In this document: positions 17,501-26,211 of the stretch, in pieces | Numbering within the stretch: position 1 is the stretch's first letter | Layout: each line of letters starts with the position of its first letter | Assembly (NCBI RefSeq): GCF_000972705.2 | Contig: NZ_LATL02000178.1 | Span: 1 to 64,000 of the forward strand | Length of the DNA stretch: 64,000 nt | Source: Limnoraphis robusta CS-951 | GTDB taxonomy: Bacteria > Cyanobacteriota > Cyanobacteriia > Cyanobacteriales > Microcoleaceae | Direction: 5' to 3' | Translations under genes and position numbers: made by a program | The notes under the pieces: generated by a model | Told to the model about the DNA's origin: nothing | The model's database searches: none | Seen by the model: only the letters and a program-made list of their open reading frames with translations

Positions 17501-20314
17501 CACCAGTAAATACAATTGCGGTTCTGATAAATAAGCGACGGGTGCGGCAGATGTCAAAATGCGAGCGGCTGCTAAAATATTCACATCCGTTGCTTGGGGT
17601 AAATTTAGTAATTCGTTCGGTGAGCGTCCAGCGATCGCATCTGAGACGGTTTTAAAGGCTGTTTCTACATCTTCAGGACTGGGTGTTGCAGGCAGTTCTA
17701 CGCCTAATTGTTGTAAGATAGCGAGTGCTGTGGCGATCGCTTCTGTGAACTGACCCTGAGCCGTTAAAGCCTCAATTTTCACCTGATAAACCCTGACTTG
17801 ATCGAATGGGGTTTTCGCATGGTTGAGGATCTTATTTCCCAACGTCTCCATCTGCTCTAAATCACCGCCCAAATAAGCCGCTTCCGTGGCGATTTGATGC
17901 AGTGTTAGAGTCAATTCATACTGAGTTTGCCAACAGTTTTCAGCTAGTAAATTAATACCCAGTTTAGCATATTTCAGGGCAGCGAGATATGCAGTAGCCG
18001 CTTTTGCCTTGCGACTTGCCATCAAGTTAAACTGTGCTAGTTCCTGACGTTCGGTCAATTGGGTAATTAATTCAACGGCTATATTCAGTTGACTAACGAT
18101 TTCAAAAATGCGGTCTTCGAGGTGAGTTTCTGGTATGTTATTCCGAAGTAATTGTCCAATCTTCAGGTGAACGGGTTGTTTCTCATCGCTGGGAATCAAA
18201 GAATACGCAGCTTGTTGAACGCGATCATGAAGGAATTTATAACTAACAATCTGTGAATGTTCTTGAGAAACCGCTTGATTGACTTCCCCAACATAAAACT
18301 TATAAACTTCACTTTGGGGCAAAATTAACCCTTCTTGCAAGGCTTTCCATAAACTTGCGGCGGTTTCTATTTCTGAGTGTTCTGAAACAATGGCTAAGGT
18401 TGCTAAATCAAATTGATTTCCAATACAAGCCGCTAACTTGAGTACATTTTGGGTTACTTCTGGCAACTTCTGCAACTGCAACGCCATAAATTCAACGACA
18501 TCATCTGTCAGTGCTTGTTGATTGATCTGGGGAAGATCACATTGCCAACATCCCTCTACTAAATTGAACTTGATTAGCCCATCTTGATGTAATGCTTTCA
18601 GAAATTGCGTGGCAAAAAATGGATTTCCTTGAGTTTTTTTATAAACCAATTCAGAAAGCGGCAATGCAAATTTTTCTGTACATTTCAGGGTATCAGCTAC
18701 TAACTGATTGATTTGCCTTTGACTTAAGGGTTTTAACGTAATGGTATGAATGGCGGCAGTTTTTTCGATTTCACTTAAAGTTAACATTAACGGATGGGCT
18801 GGATTCACTTCGTTATCCCGATAGGCCCCTATTAAAAAAAGATGTCCGGTATCAGCCATTAATAACTGCATTAACTTCAGCGAGGCTGAATCAGCCCATT
18901 GCAAATCATCTAAAAATATCACTAATGGATGTTCAGCCGTCGTAAAAACTTGAGTAAATTTTTGAAATAATAAATTAAATCGATTTTGTGCTGCCGTTCC
19001 TGATAATTCTATAGCGGGCGGTTGTTCACCCATAATTCTTTCTAATTCGGGGATGACTTCAATAATCACTTGTCCATTTTCCCCAATGGCTTCTAATATT
19101 TTGCTTTTCCATTGCTGGATTTTAGTCTCGCTTTCTGTTAATAATTGCTCGATTAAATCTCGAAAGGCTTGCACAAATGCACTGAAGGGAATATTTCGTT
19201 GAAATTGGTCATATTTTCCTTTGATAAAATAACCCAGTTTCCTGACAATCGGTTTATGAACTTCGTTGACTACGGCTGTTTTTCCAATCCCAGAAAAACC
19301 AGCGACTAGCATGAGTTCTCCTCTTCCTTCTGGGGGATTACTGACTCTTTCAAAGGCTTGCAGGAGGGTTTTTACTGAGGTTTCTCGTCCATAGAGTTTG
19401 TCGGGGATGATCAAGCGATCGCACAGATCCCGTCGCCCGATTTCAAAAGATTCAATCTCACCCGTTTTTTGAAGTTCAGTTAAACATTTTTCTAAATCAT
19501 ATTTCAGTCCCAATGCACTTTGATAGCGATCTTCGGCATTTTTTGCCATCAATTTTTCGATGATTTCTGATAAGACAGATGGAATTTTTGAATTAATTTC
19601 ATGGACTAAGGGTGATGCTTTGGCAATATGATAATGTACTAACTCCATCGGATCACTAGATTGAAAAGGCAATTCTCTTATGAGTAATTCATAAAACGTT
19701 ACACCTAAAGAATAAAAATCGCTGCGGTAGTCAATTCCCCGGTTCATTCTGCCAGTTTGTTCGGGGGAAAGATAGGCTAAAGTCCCTTCTAGGACGTTAG
19801 GATTTTCGATTTCTGGGGTTTCTTTGGGTAGCAGCGAGGAAATACTGAAATCTATCAGCTTGACTTCTAGGGTTTCGGCTTGAATGAGAATATTGGCAGG
19901 TTTAATATCTTTATGAATCACCCCATATTGATGCAACTGCTGTAGGGTATCTGCGAGTTGAATAGCAATCAAGAGAAATTGCTCTAATGTCAGTGGTTTT
20001 TCCAGGGTAAATCGCTCCAAAGAAATGCCACCAAAATCTTCCATCACCAAAGCATAGCCATTTTGGTAGGGTTCTAAGTTGTAGGGTTTGATAATACCTG
20101 GAATCTCTAAATTTTTGGCAATGGTATACTGATTCCGAAATTGCACCAGTTCACTAAAAGTGGGATATTGCCGTTTTAGAAGCTTAATGACTACAGGGAA
20201 TTTGTCATCAATACGGACGGCTCGATAAACTAATGTTCGACTCCCTAAATAAACGGTTTCGGTAATTTCATAGTTAGGAATATTAACAGTTGTTTGAGAG
20301 TTGGAGTTATTCAT
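14516..20314 (-). CDS. Giant Ser/Thr kinase - AAA ATPase - GAF - PAS - histidine kinase
   Basis: A 1932-residue multidomain signalling protein. Domains in order: Ser/Thr kinase (about 10-270; VIHKDIKPANILI catalytic loop, LIDFSIS in place of DFG-APE start, SPEQTGR), STAND/AAA-type ATPase (about 300-580; Walker A AGFSGIGKTAV, Walker B LVIFLDDLQWAD), a long helical/TPR-like region (about 650-1290), GAF (about 1345-1500), PAS with PAC (about 1520-1640), a phosphoacceptor domain (H1679 in AHEMNNP) and HATPase (N-box ILSNAIDAL, DNGHGI, GTGLGLA). This architecture is typical of filamentous cyanobacteria (HstK-like proteins), where it links phosphorylation of Ser/Thr and His. The input signal is unknown. 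A collapsed paralogue lies immediately upstream. Confidence 0.95.
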   Translation of the reverse strand: MNNSNSQTTVNIPNYEITETVYLGSRTLVYRAVRIDDKFPVVIKLLKRQYPTFSELVQFRNQYTIAKNLEIPGIIKPYNLEPYQNGYALVMEDFGGISLERFTLEKPLTLEQFLLIAIQLADTLQQLHQYGVIHKDIKPANILIQAETLEVKLIDFSISSLLPKETPEIENPNVLEGTLAYLSPEQTGRMNRGIDYRSDFYSLGVTFYELLIRELPFQSSDPMELVHYHIAKASPLVHEINSKIPSVLSEIIEKLMAKNAEDRYQSALGLKYDLEKCLTELQKTGEIESFEIGRRDLCDRLIIPDKLYGRETSVKTLLQAFERVSNPPEGRGELMLVAGFSGIGKTAVVNEVHKPIVRKLGYFIKGKYDQFQRNIPFSAFVQAFRDLIEQLLTESETKIQQWKSKILEAIGENGQVIIEVIPELERIMGEQPPAIELSGTAAQNRFNLLFQKFTQVFTTAEHPLVIFLDDLQWADSASLKLMQLLMADTGHLFLIGAYRDNEVNPAHPLMLTLSEIEKTAAIHTITLKPLSQRQINQLVADTLKCTEKFALPLSELVYKKTQGNPFFATQFLKALHQDGLIKFNLVEGCWQCDLPQINQQALTDDVVEFMALQLQKLPEVTQNVLKLAACIGNQFDLATLAIVSEHSEIETAASLWKALQEGLILPQSEVYKFYVGEVNQAVSQEHSQIVSYKFLHDRVQQAAYSLIPSDEKQPVHLKIGQLLRNNIPETHLEDRIFEIVSQLNIAVELITQLTERQELAQFNLMASRKAKAATAYLAALKYAKLGINLLAENCWQTQYELTLTLHQIATEAAYLGGDLEQMETLGNKILNHAKTPFDQVRVYQVKIEALTAQGQFTEAIATALAILQQLGVELPATPSPEDVETAFKTVSDAIAGRSPNELLNLPQATDVNILAAARILTSAAPVAYLSEPQLYLLVVLKKVYLSVVYGNESTSPFAYASYGILMCGVIRNVELGYEFGQLALDLLSHYPNSELKGKTLLLVYVYTRHWKIHLRETLNPLQNAYCTCLDLGDLAFAGYSAWIYSLNAYFSGENLPQLESEISRYCEALNQLRQTVTLTYSQLTQQILLNLMGERDNVLLLSGTAYNEQHQLPLHETSGDRTGLGLFWINKLVVSYLFSDFEGAVEQVEKAKQYLDALLAFVYVPIFHFYESLAYLAVLGNCSSLQQQQMNESIANNQEKLKDWATYAPMNFQHKFDLVEAERYRVLGQKTEAIEYYDRAISGAKENGFIQEEALANELAAKFYLDWGKEKVAQVYIQEAYYCYTRWGAKAKVIDLEQRYPQLLTPLKQQRHSPFSIKETITASLTAIATSSSCSISDSFDLAAILKASQTLSREIELDKLLSTLLQVVIENAGADKAVLILSEEQGLMVQAVSGIDCCPVLSLPHPVEDSQELPTRLIYTVQRSLKPVVIFDARIDPQFINDAYIQKHLLKSILCSPILHQGKLIGMVYLENNLATGAFTSDRVKILNILCAQAAISLENARLYTQAQEKSQALEQSEKRYRFLATATSQMIWLANVSGENTNTVHWMEYTGQTEEEVQGTGWLNAIHPDDISHTVQDWTHAIETKSIYQTEYRIRRADGNYRYFAVRGVPLLAEDGSIYEWIGTCTDIDDRKKAEAAVQQKSQELEKALQDLQQAQLQIVQSEKMSALGNLVAGVAHEMNNPLGFIFASLKQAQPTIAALVEHLKLYQKSLPNPSDEIQEHAEKIDLDYSLEDLPKMLDSMLIACDRLKNISTSLRTFSRADKDYKVPFNIHEGIDSTLLILKHRLKANDKRPGMEVVTDYGNLPKVECFPGQLNQVFMNILSNAIDALDESNIGRSFAEIQANPNRIIIKTSVENENVKITITDNGHGINEAVKPKIFDHLFTTKAVGKGTGLGLAIARQIVVEKHKGLISVNSTLGHGTQFEITLPIK

Positions 20315-20407
20315 AGTCAGAGTTGATTGAGAGTTGAGCAGGAAGTCTGTTGTTTTAATGATTTGAATTTTACCAATAAATTAACTTTTTATTTCGGCTT
20401 TACTAGG

Positions 20408-21190
20408 TCAAGTGATCACAAATTCTGTTCCTTCTCCCAGTCTAGAGTTGACGTGAATCGTTCCCCGATTCTTTTCAACTACAATTTGACCTGGGATTGC
20501 TAACCCTAACCCTGTTTCTTGTACTAGGGGTTTCGTTGTCAATAAAAATGTATCGGCTATTAAGATGATCAAGCGATCGCACAAATCCCGTCGCCCAATT
20601 TCAAAGTCTTCTATCTCACCCGTTTCTTGAAAATGCACCAACTCCATCGGATCATTGAATTGAAAAGGCAATTCCCCGGTGAGTAATTCGTAAAACGTCA
20701 CACCTAAAGAATAAAAATCACGTTGAGTTTCGGGTTGAATCAAAATATTGGCAGGTTTAATATCTTTATGAATCACCCGACAACGATGCAGCCCGGAGAG
20801 CGTTTCTGTCAGTTGCAGCCCAATGTTAAGAAAATCGACAATCGATAGGGGGGTTAAGTGATGATCAGGATTTGCTGTTGTTGGTTTGAGGTAATCTGCC
20901 AGGGAAATACCGCCCACATCTTCCATAATTAGGGTATAGCTCTGACGATACCGCTCTAACGCTAAGGGTTTAACCACAGTGGGTAGCGCCAGATTTTGAG
21001 CAATCACGTACTGGTTGCGAAATCGGACTAATTCTGCAAAGCTTGGGTATTCCTCTGGCAGCAGTTTGAGGACGACGGGATACTGATCGGTTTCACGAAT
21101 CCCTCGATAGACCAGGGTACCTGACCCAGCATAGAGCTGATTGATAATCCGATAGCCTGGTAAATCGATATTAACGGTATTCATGCTCAA
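20408..21190 (-). pseudogene. Collapsed paralogue of the giant kinase, three in-frame deletions
   Basis: A 260-codon open frame made of four pieces of a protein like its 1932-residue neighbour. Piece 1 matches kinase residues 1-150 (ending in the HKDIKPANILI loop and QPETQ); piece 2 resumes at DFYSLGVTFYELL; piece 3 at TGEIEDFEIGRRDLCDRLII; piece 4 at the last 45 residues of the HATPase (TGLGLAIPGQIVVEK ... GEGTEF). The DFG/activation segment, ATPase, GAF, PAS and phosphoacceptor domains are gone. All junctions keep the frame. It cannot be an active kinase. Either a decaying copy or a retained dominant-negative-like fragment; I favour decay. Confidence 0.82.
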
Positions 21191-21373
21191 CCCCTCCGAT
21201 CAACCTGCGAAAAATCTTTCTTTTAAGCCCAAAAATTTTCCCTCGTTGCGATACTGTACAACGAATCTGCTCTGACTTCCATTATACAAAGGTTTCCAGT
21301 TGCATTGATTTTTGAGCTTTTAACTGAACAATTTGAGGGTTTTTTTTTAAGTAAAGACGATAAAATAACAAAT

Positions 21374-21408
21374 AAGCCAATTAGTGATCAGTGAATCCTA
21401 ATTGGCTT
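21374..21408 (-). terminator. Stem-loop terminator after the VOC gene
   Basis: An 11-bp perfect stem, AAGCCAATTAG (21374-21384) with CTAATTGGCTT (21398-21408). On the minus strand it is followed by ATTTGTTATTTTA. It lies 34 bp after the stop of the VOC protein gene. The rest of 21191-21441 shows nothing else. Confidence 0.7.
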
Positions 21409-21441
21409 TCTCTATTTCTGATTGTGTATTAAATTTTTGTT

Positions 21442-22035
21442 CTAATTCTTGACTTCTGACATTTCTACAACACGTCCGTCTAAATCTTTGACTAGAAAAT
21501 TAAGGGGTTTTTCACTGCGAATTTTAAATTTTACGCCGCGTGTTTGTACTCGCATTAAGATTTGTTCTAAACAGTCGTGATCGAAACAAACATGACGATG
21601 ACGGTTTTTCGGGCCATAGCTTGCACCACTAATGATGTGTAACTGAGTATTTTTCATTAATTGATACCATAAACCCTCAGAACTACCCAACTCAGAAGAG
21701 GTCCTCGAAGGAGTGGCGAGGCTTGTAGACATATAGAGGGGATCAATTCCTGTTGCTCCTAGTGTTTGCTCATAGTTGTAATAATAGTGCAGGGGAACAT
21801 CTGCAACGGGCATATCGAGCAAGCCTTCGTAAAACTGTCGGGCAACGTTAAGATCGCTCACCATAATGGTATGTACTTTCGGCGCACTGGTGAGAAACAT
21901 CCACATAGCCCCAGCATAGGCGGCAAGCAGCATCACCATTACACCTTGAGTCGAGAAGATACTGTCAAGTGCAGGGAAAAAGGCACTCAAGGGGAAATGG
22001 GGCAGGGAAAAATCAATCAGACGAATGGCTAGCAT
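21442..22035 (-). CDS. VOC (glyoxalase/bleomycin-resistance) family protein, membrane-anchored
   Basis: A 197-residue protein. Residues about 32-50 form a hydrophobic anchor (MVMLLAAYAGAMWMFL); the rest is a vicinal-oxygen-chelate domain beginning VHTIMVSDLNVARQFYEGLLDMPV and ending RGVKFKIRSEKPLNFLVKDLDGRVVEM. Possible metal ligands are His in KVHTI, His in RHRHVCF and Glu in VVEMSE. The family covers glyoxalases, dioxygenases and resistance proteins, so the substrate is open. The N-terminal anchor is typical of a cyanobacterial subgroup. A terminator follows. Confidence 0.85.
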   Translation of the reverse strand: MLAIRLIDFSLPHFPLSAFFPALDSIFSTQGVMVMLLAAYAGAMWMFLTSAPKVHTIMVSDLNVARQFYEGLLDMPVADVPLHYYYNYEQTLGATGIDPLYMSTSLATPSRTSSELGSSEGLWYQLMKNTQLHIISGASYGPKNRHRHVCFDHDCLEQILMRVQTRGVKFKIRSEKPLNFLVKDLDGRVVEMSEVKN

Positions 22036-22321
22036 GAATGATATAAATGTAAACTAGACTTAACAGTGGGGTTGGCAGAGAGAGTAACGCCCAAATGTCT
22101 GGCTAATTCTAATGTTAACAAAAAGTTATCCAAACACGTCGGGTTTGGGGAGCCATACAACGAAGTTCTCGCCTATCGAGGATCTTGGTAACTTAAAAAA
22201 TTACTAGACCCCAGAGAGGGAGGGTCATATCAATAGTAGCCATGACTGAACTGATCGTTTCCTTTATTATAGCGCTACTGTGACAAACAAATTGGGGATA
22301 AAGTCGTTGATTCCCACTGAG

Positions 22322-23320
22322 TTAATCTTTGTGAGCAATCACATAATAACGCCAAGGTGCGGGATAACCTTCTATCGTTAATGAAGGATTTTCTGGATCT
22401 AGAAATTCCGATAAACTCTCAATATTTGCCCAACTTGTGCGGCGTTGTTCTTGAGTTGAAAGCGGTTCAGCAAAAAAACAATTGACGTTCGTAAAACCTG
22501 CCCGATTGATCCAATTTTCGAGTGCTAATTGAGTGGGCAAAAACCAAATTCCTCGCGCCTGTGCATAACGTTTTTCAGGGGTGAGTGCAACAGGTAAATC
22601 TCCCGGTATTCCCTGACAGTCAATAATAATTTCTCCCGTTTTTTTCAGAGATTTATGCAGTTTTCGCAGTAAACCCACAGGATCAGTATGATGATACAAA
22701 ATCCCTAAACAGAAAATTGTATCAAAAAAATCAGGATAAAGGTCAATATGTTCGACACCTAAAAGTTCAAAATGAAGCATTTCCTGTTGAACAATATTCT
22801 GAAATAATTGAAAATTCCAGAAATGTTTAGCATAGGGTTCAAACCCAACTACACAAGCTGGGTTTTGATGCGCCATTCTCAACATAAAATAACCATTATG
22901 ACAGCCAATATCAGCGATTTTTTTATCTGTTAAAGGTAGAATATGGGGTAAAATTCGCTGCCATTTCCAATCCGAACGCCATTCGGCATCAATCAAAGTT
23001 CCAAACAGTTCAAACGGCCCTTTTTTCCAGGGACAGAACGTTTTGATGGTTTGATAAAATCGTTGCTGTTCTTCGGGAGAGAGTTCATCCGCTTCACCAA
23101 TTTTCACCACCGAATCTGCAAAGTTAAACTTATTGGTTTGAATATCTCTAACCGCTTTAACCGCTTGATAATAGGGCTGATTTTTAGCCTCAAATCGTTG
23201 TATTTGTCGTTTTTGACGAATGTCTAAAATTGTTTCCCGTTCAATCAGATCACTGTATTCTTCAAGATAGTCAGGCGCAACATAGCCAATATTTTCATCT
23301 AACATTTTAGATCGATACAT
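22322..23320 (-). CDS. cmoB: tRNA U34 carboxymethyltransferase CmoB
   Basis: A 332-residue carboxy-SAM-dependent enzyme that transfers a carboxymethyl group to 5-hydroxyuridine at tRNA position 34, giving cmo5U. Family features: the N-terminal CmoB region with WKKGPFELFGTLIDAEWRSDWKW (residues about 97-119), the cofactor motif IADIGCHNGYFMLRM near 138, VVGFEPYAKHFWNFQLFQ near 158 and LGILYHHTDPVGLLRKL near 206. Length fits the family. It lies 228 bp downstream of cmoA on the same strand; the gap contains no terminator I can see, so it may belong to the same operon or have its own promoter. CmoB is best known from Gammaproteobacteria. Confidence 0.93.
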   Translation of the reverse strand: MYRSKMLDENIGYVAPDYLEEYSDLIERETILDIRQKRQIQRFEAKNQPYYQAVKAVRDIQTNKFNFADSVVKIGEADELSPEEQQRFYQTIKTFCPWKKGPFELFGTLIDAEWRSDWKWQRILPHILPLTDKKIADIGCHNGYFMLRMAHQNPACVVGFEPYAKHFWNFQLFQNIVQQEMLHFELLGVEHIDLYPDFFDTIFCLGILYHHTDPVGLLRKLHKSLKKTGEIIIDCQGIPGDLPVALTPEKRYAQARGIWFLPTQLALENWINRAGFTNVNCFFAEPLSTQEQRRTSWANIESLSEFLDPENPSLTIEGYPAPWRYYVIAHKD

Positions 23321-23548
23321 TTACAGATTCATCTATCTTAGAGTAGCTTAAGTTGACATTTATAGCAATCAGCAGGGAGCCTGTTTACAACTTCTTTGTG
23401 TTCTTGGTGTCTTGGTGGTTAAATTAGCCTGGCTGCTATCCAACTCAACAAAATTAATCAAAAAGTGAATCCTGTAGACAGAATTGAGAAAAATAACGAG
23501 TTTACCCCTGAGTATGAGAAATTAAGATGTTTTAGGTTAACGCAGAAA

Positions 23549-24310
23549 CTAAGCCGATTTTAAAGCCACAAATGAAATAAAGTTATGCAGTTTAATAATA
23601 GAGTCAACCTGTTCAAAACCACTTTCCTGTAACATGGCAATTTGTTCATTTTCAGTTAACGGAATTAAGACGTTTTCGAGTGCTTCTTTCTTGCGTTCAA
23701 TTTCATTTTTGGCGTAACCATTACGAGTTTTAAAGGCTTCATAGTGTCGGGTAATTGTTTCTTGAAATAGGGGAGAAGCTGATCGAATTTTTTCACTGAG
23801 AAAGAACAAGCCACCCGGAACTAAACCTTCATAGATTTTTCGCAGTAACTTTTGACGTTGATGTAGGGGTAAAAACTGTAATGTATAGTTCATTACCACA
23901 ACACTACTTTGATGAAATGAACAGTTTTCGGCTTGATTACAAATTAGTTCAATTTGATGAATTTTAGAGATTTCAGCTAACTTTGCTGAGGCTTTTTCTA
24001 ACATCGCTTGAGAACTATCTATCCCCACTAAGGTTGCAGGTTGCTTCAGAAAACGTCCGAGTAATTCTAAAAAAGTTCCTGTTGAACAACCAATATCAAT
24101 CACTTTTGTTCCCTCTTGATAATAGGCTAAACTCCAATGCGCCGCACAAGCAACCACCTCTCGATACAGAGGAACGGAACGAGACACCATATCATCAAAA
24201 ACCCGCACCACTTCTTCATTAAATACAAAAGGTTTGGGCCAGGTTCCTTTCTCAAAAAGTTCGTCTTTTTCGGAACTAAAATAGAGTTCAGTATTGAATA
24301 AATCGCTCAT
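23549..24310 (-). CDS. cmoA: Carboxy-S-adenosyl-L-methionine synthase CmoA
   Basis: A 253-residue methyltransferase-fold enzyme that makes carboxy-SAM from SAM and prephenate, the cofactor for CmoB. Seen: the N-terminal segment FNTELYFSS near residue 5, FVFNEEVVRVFDDMVSRSVPLY (28-49), the SAM motif VIDIGCSTGTFLELL near 70, and the VVMNYTLQFLP segment near 138, which in CmoA contributes to the active site. Its start is 3 bp after the trmN6 stop, so the genes are co-transcribed. The start ATG at 24310 agrees with family length. Confidence 0.94.
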   Translation of the reverse strand: MSDLFNTELYFSSEKDELFEKGTWPKPFVFNEEVVRVFDDMVSRSVPLYREVVACAAHWSLAYYQEGTKVIDIGCSTGTFLELLGRFLKQPATLVGIDSSQAMLEKASAKLAEISKIHQIELICNQAENCSFHQSSVVVMNYTLQFLPLHQRQKLLRKIYEGLVPGGLFFLSEKIRSASPLFQETITRHYEAFKTRNGYAKNEIERKKEALENVLIPLTENEQIAMLQESGFEQVDSIIKLHNFISFVALKSA

Positions 24311-24313
24311 TTT

Positions 24314-25033
24314 TTAATACTTGAGATAAAAATCTTTAACTAAATCAATGAACTCTTGTGTGTAAATATGTCTATCAGTTTCAATTGTTAGAGTATTTTC
24401 TGCATAGTTGTTTGAGTTGAGACTAAATTCCATTAAAATTCGCTTGACTGAACTTGTCGGAGTCGGTTTAACAAACAGCTTTTTATTACAAAAAAGACTC
24501 AGTTTTTGAGCCATCTTTTGAAAACTGTTCGCCGCTTCTGTGGGATAAATAACCGCTAACCGTCCATCCTCTTTTAAAAGCTGTTTGGCGACGTTTAATA
24601 AATCTATCGGTGACAAAAGATCCGTATGTCGCGCCACTGTTCTCGCTGGTTTAGAGGCTTTAGAGGCATTCTCAAAAAAAGGAGGATTTGAGATCATTAA
24701 ATTATATCGCATTGAACAACAGTTTGTATAGTCCTGAATAGAAAGATGATAGATTTTAACTCGTTCTTTCCAAGGTGATAATGCAACATTTTCTTTCGCT
24801 TGAATACATGAACGTTCATCAATTTCTACTGCGTCTATTTTCGCCATTGAACGTTGCGCCAGCATTAACGCTATCAAACCCGTCCCTGTACCAATATCTA
24901 ATATATTCTCAGTCTTTTCAACCTCTGTCCAGGCGCCTAAAAGTACACCATCGGTTCCCACTTTCATCGCACAACGATCTTGAAAAATCGTAAACTGTTT
25001 AAACTGAAAATAAGGATTTGAACATCTAGCCAT
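24314..25033 (-). CDS. trmN6: tRNA1(Val) adenine-37 N6-methyltransferase TrmN6
   Basis: A 239-residue SAM-dependent methyltransferase (YfiC family) that makes m6A37 next to the anticodon cmo5UAC of tRNA1-Val. The SAM site is ILDIGTGTGLIALMLAQ (about 44-60), the acidic SAM-ribose residue is in AVEID near 69, and the adenine-flipping NPPFF tetrad is near residue 116 (ISNPPFFENA). The N-terminus YFQFKQFTIFQDRCAMKVGTDGVLLGAW is characteristic. Its start overlaps the end of the upstream U32 gene by 8 bp, so translation is probably coupled. Other NPPY/NPPF enzymes are possible, but the family match is close. Confidence 0.9.
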   Translation of the reverse strand: MARCSNPYFQFKQFTIFQDRCAMKVGTDGVLLGAWTEVEKTENILDIGTGTGLIALMLAQRSMAKIDAVEIDERSCIQAKENVALSPWKERVKIYHLSIQDYTNCCSMRYNLMISNPPFFENASKASKPARTVARHTDLLSPIDLLNVAKQLLKEDGRLAVIYPTEAANSFQKMAQKLSLFCNKKLFVKPTPTSSVKRILMEFSLNSNNYAENTLTIETDRHIYTQEFIDLVKDFYLKY

Positions 25034-26204
25034 TCTCTATTTTACCTAAAAGTACAGCACCTGGCATCGCTTTTTTAAACCAATTGGTAATCAAAATTTG
25101 TTCGCCGTCGCATTTTGTTATTACTTCCGCTTTTAAATTGCGAAATTCTAGTTCCTCTGGAAGTTCTCGTTCTTCACCTGTTGGCAAAATTAAAGCATGA
25201 ATTTGTGAAAACTCAAAGGGTTGTAACGCATAAAAAATAACAGCAGTTTTGCTTTCCACCGCTACAATTTCTGCCAGCCCTATTTCATTGCGATATTCAG
25301 ACAATTTCGCCTTTGACTTCATGCGATGAAAAATAGAAGTCGTGCGGTTCGCTTTAAAAAAAGGTGCGCGAATAGGTTTAGGCCATTGAGTTTTTAGTGT
25401 TGTTGGGTTTTCTAAGATTTGCTGACAAATATTATCGATATTTACTGCAACATTATCAGCTTGGCTTAAATGTCTTAAGTCTAAACGAACCGTCTGTAAA
25501 CCCGCCTTTTCTAACGAGGCTAACTGATCTAAAATAAACTGATCCTTATCCAAAAACATCAACGTACCATGTACCGTTTCTAACGTTGGAAAAGGTCGAT
25601 TTTGAGTTTCTTCAGATGCAACAGTTGTTTCGATATAACGAATTTCTTCTGAACTGTTAACCGATAAATGTTGGGCTAACAAAGAACGAGGAGAATAAAA
25701 CAGCAAAATTCGCCCCACGCCTAAAATTTCACAAGCAACAGGAAGCTTTTGACAATATTCTATCAGTTGTTGTTCGGGAAGTTCTATCGATAAAATTAAC
25801 CGTTCTAGGGAACCAGAAAGAACTTCACACCACCCGAGTAAGGCTTCAAAATTATGATTTCCCGTTTCTACAATAAGCTGTATTTTAAGCTTCGGAAAAT
25901 TGGTTTTCACCCACCAAGCTGCACCCGGATCACAAACTCGAATTGCTGAAAAGATGTTAAAATTAACTGGGGTCAGTTTTTGACAGATTTCTATCATCAT
26001 CTGTTCTGTCATTAAAATATCCCAAACTAACACCGGATGCAGTGAACGGTTAACCGCTTCCAAGGCGAGAAATTCTACAGTTTCAAGCGAAAGTTTACCT
26101 TGACGCGCTAATAGTAAAGGTTCAAGTAAAACCTCTTGTAAATTCGGCGCATGAACACACCGTTCTAAATCAGCAATAGATGAGACAAAGGTGTTAAATT
26201 GCAT
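25026..26204 (-). CDS. U32-peptidase-like partner protein lacking the Fe-S cysteines
   Basis: A 392-residue protein that I place next to the U32 family through its position and its barrel-like pattern (LQEVLLEPLLLARQGKLS, ILSIELPEQQL, SLEKAGLQTVRLDLRHLSQADN). It lacks the four-cysteine iron-sulphur motif present in the neighbouring TrhP. In Bacillus two adjacent U32 proteins (TrhP1/TrhP2) act in tRNA U34 hydroxylation, and UbiU/UbiV form a U32 pair in ubiquinone synthesis, so a non-catalytic or partner subunit of TrhP is plausible. It starts 7 bp after trhP and overlaps trmN6 by 8 bp. Family placement moderate, role inferred from operon. Confidence 0.7.
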   Translation of the reverse strand: MQFNTFVSSIADLERCVHAPNLQEVLLEPLLLARQGKLSLETVEFLALEAVNRSLHPVLVWDILMTEQMMIEICQKLTPVNFNIFSAIRVCDPGAAWWVKTNFPKLKIQLIVETGNHNFEALLGWCEVLSGSLERLILSIELPEQQLIEYCQKLPVACEILGVGRILLFYSPRSLLAQHLSVNSSEEIRYIETTVASEETQNRPFPTLETVHGTLMFLDKDQFILDQLASLEKAGLQTVRLDLRHLSQADNVAVNIDNICQQILENPTTLKTQWPKPIRAPFFKANRTTSIFHRMKSKAKLSEYRNEIGLAEIVAVESKTAVIFYALQPFEFSQIHALILPTGEERELPEELEFRNLKAEVITKCDGEQILITNWFKKAMPGAVLLGKIENG

Positions 26205-26211
26205 TAAAAAT

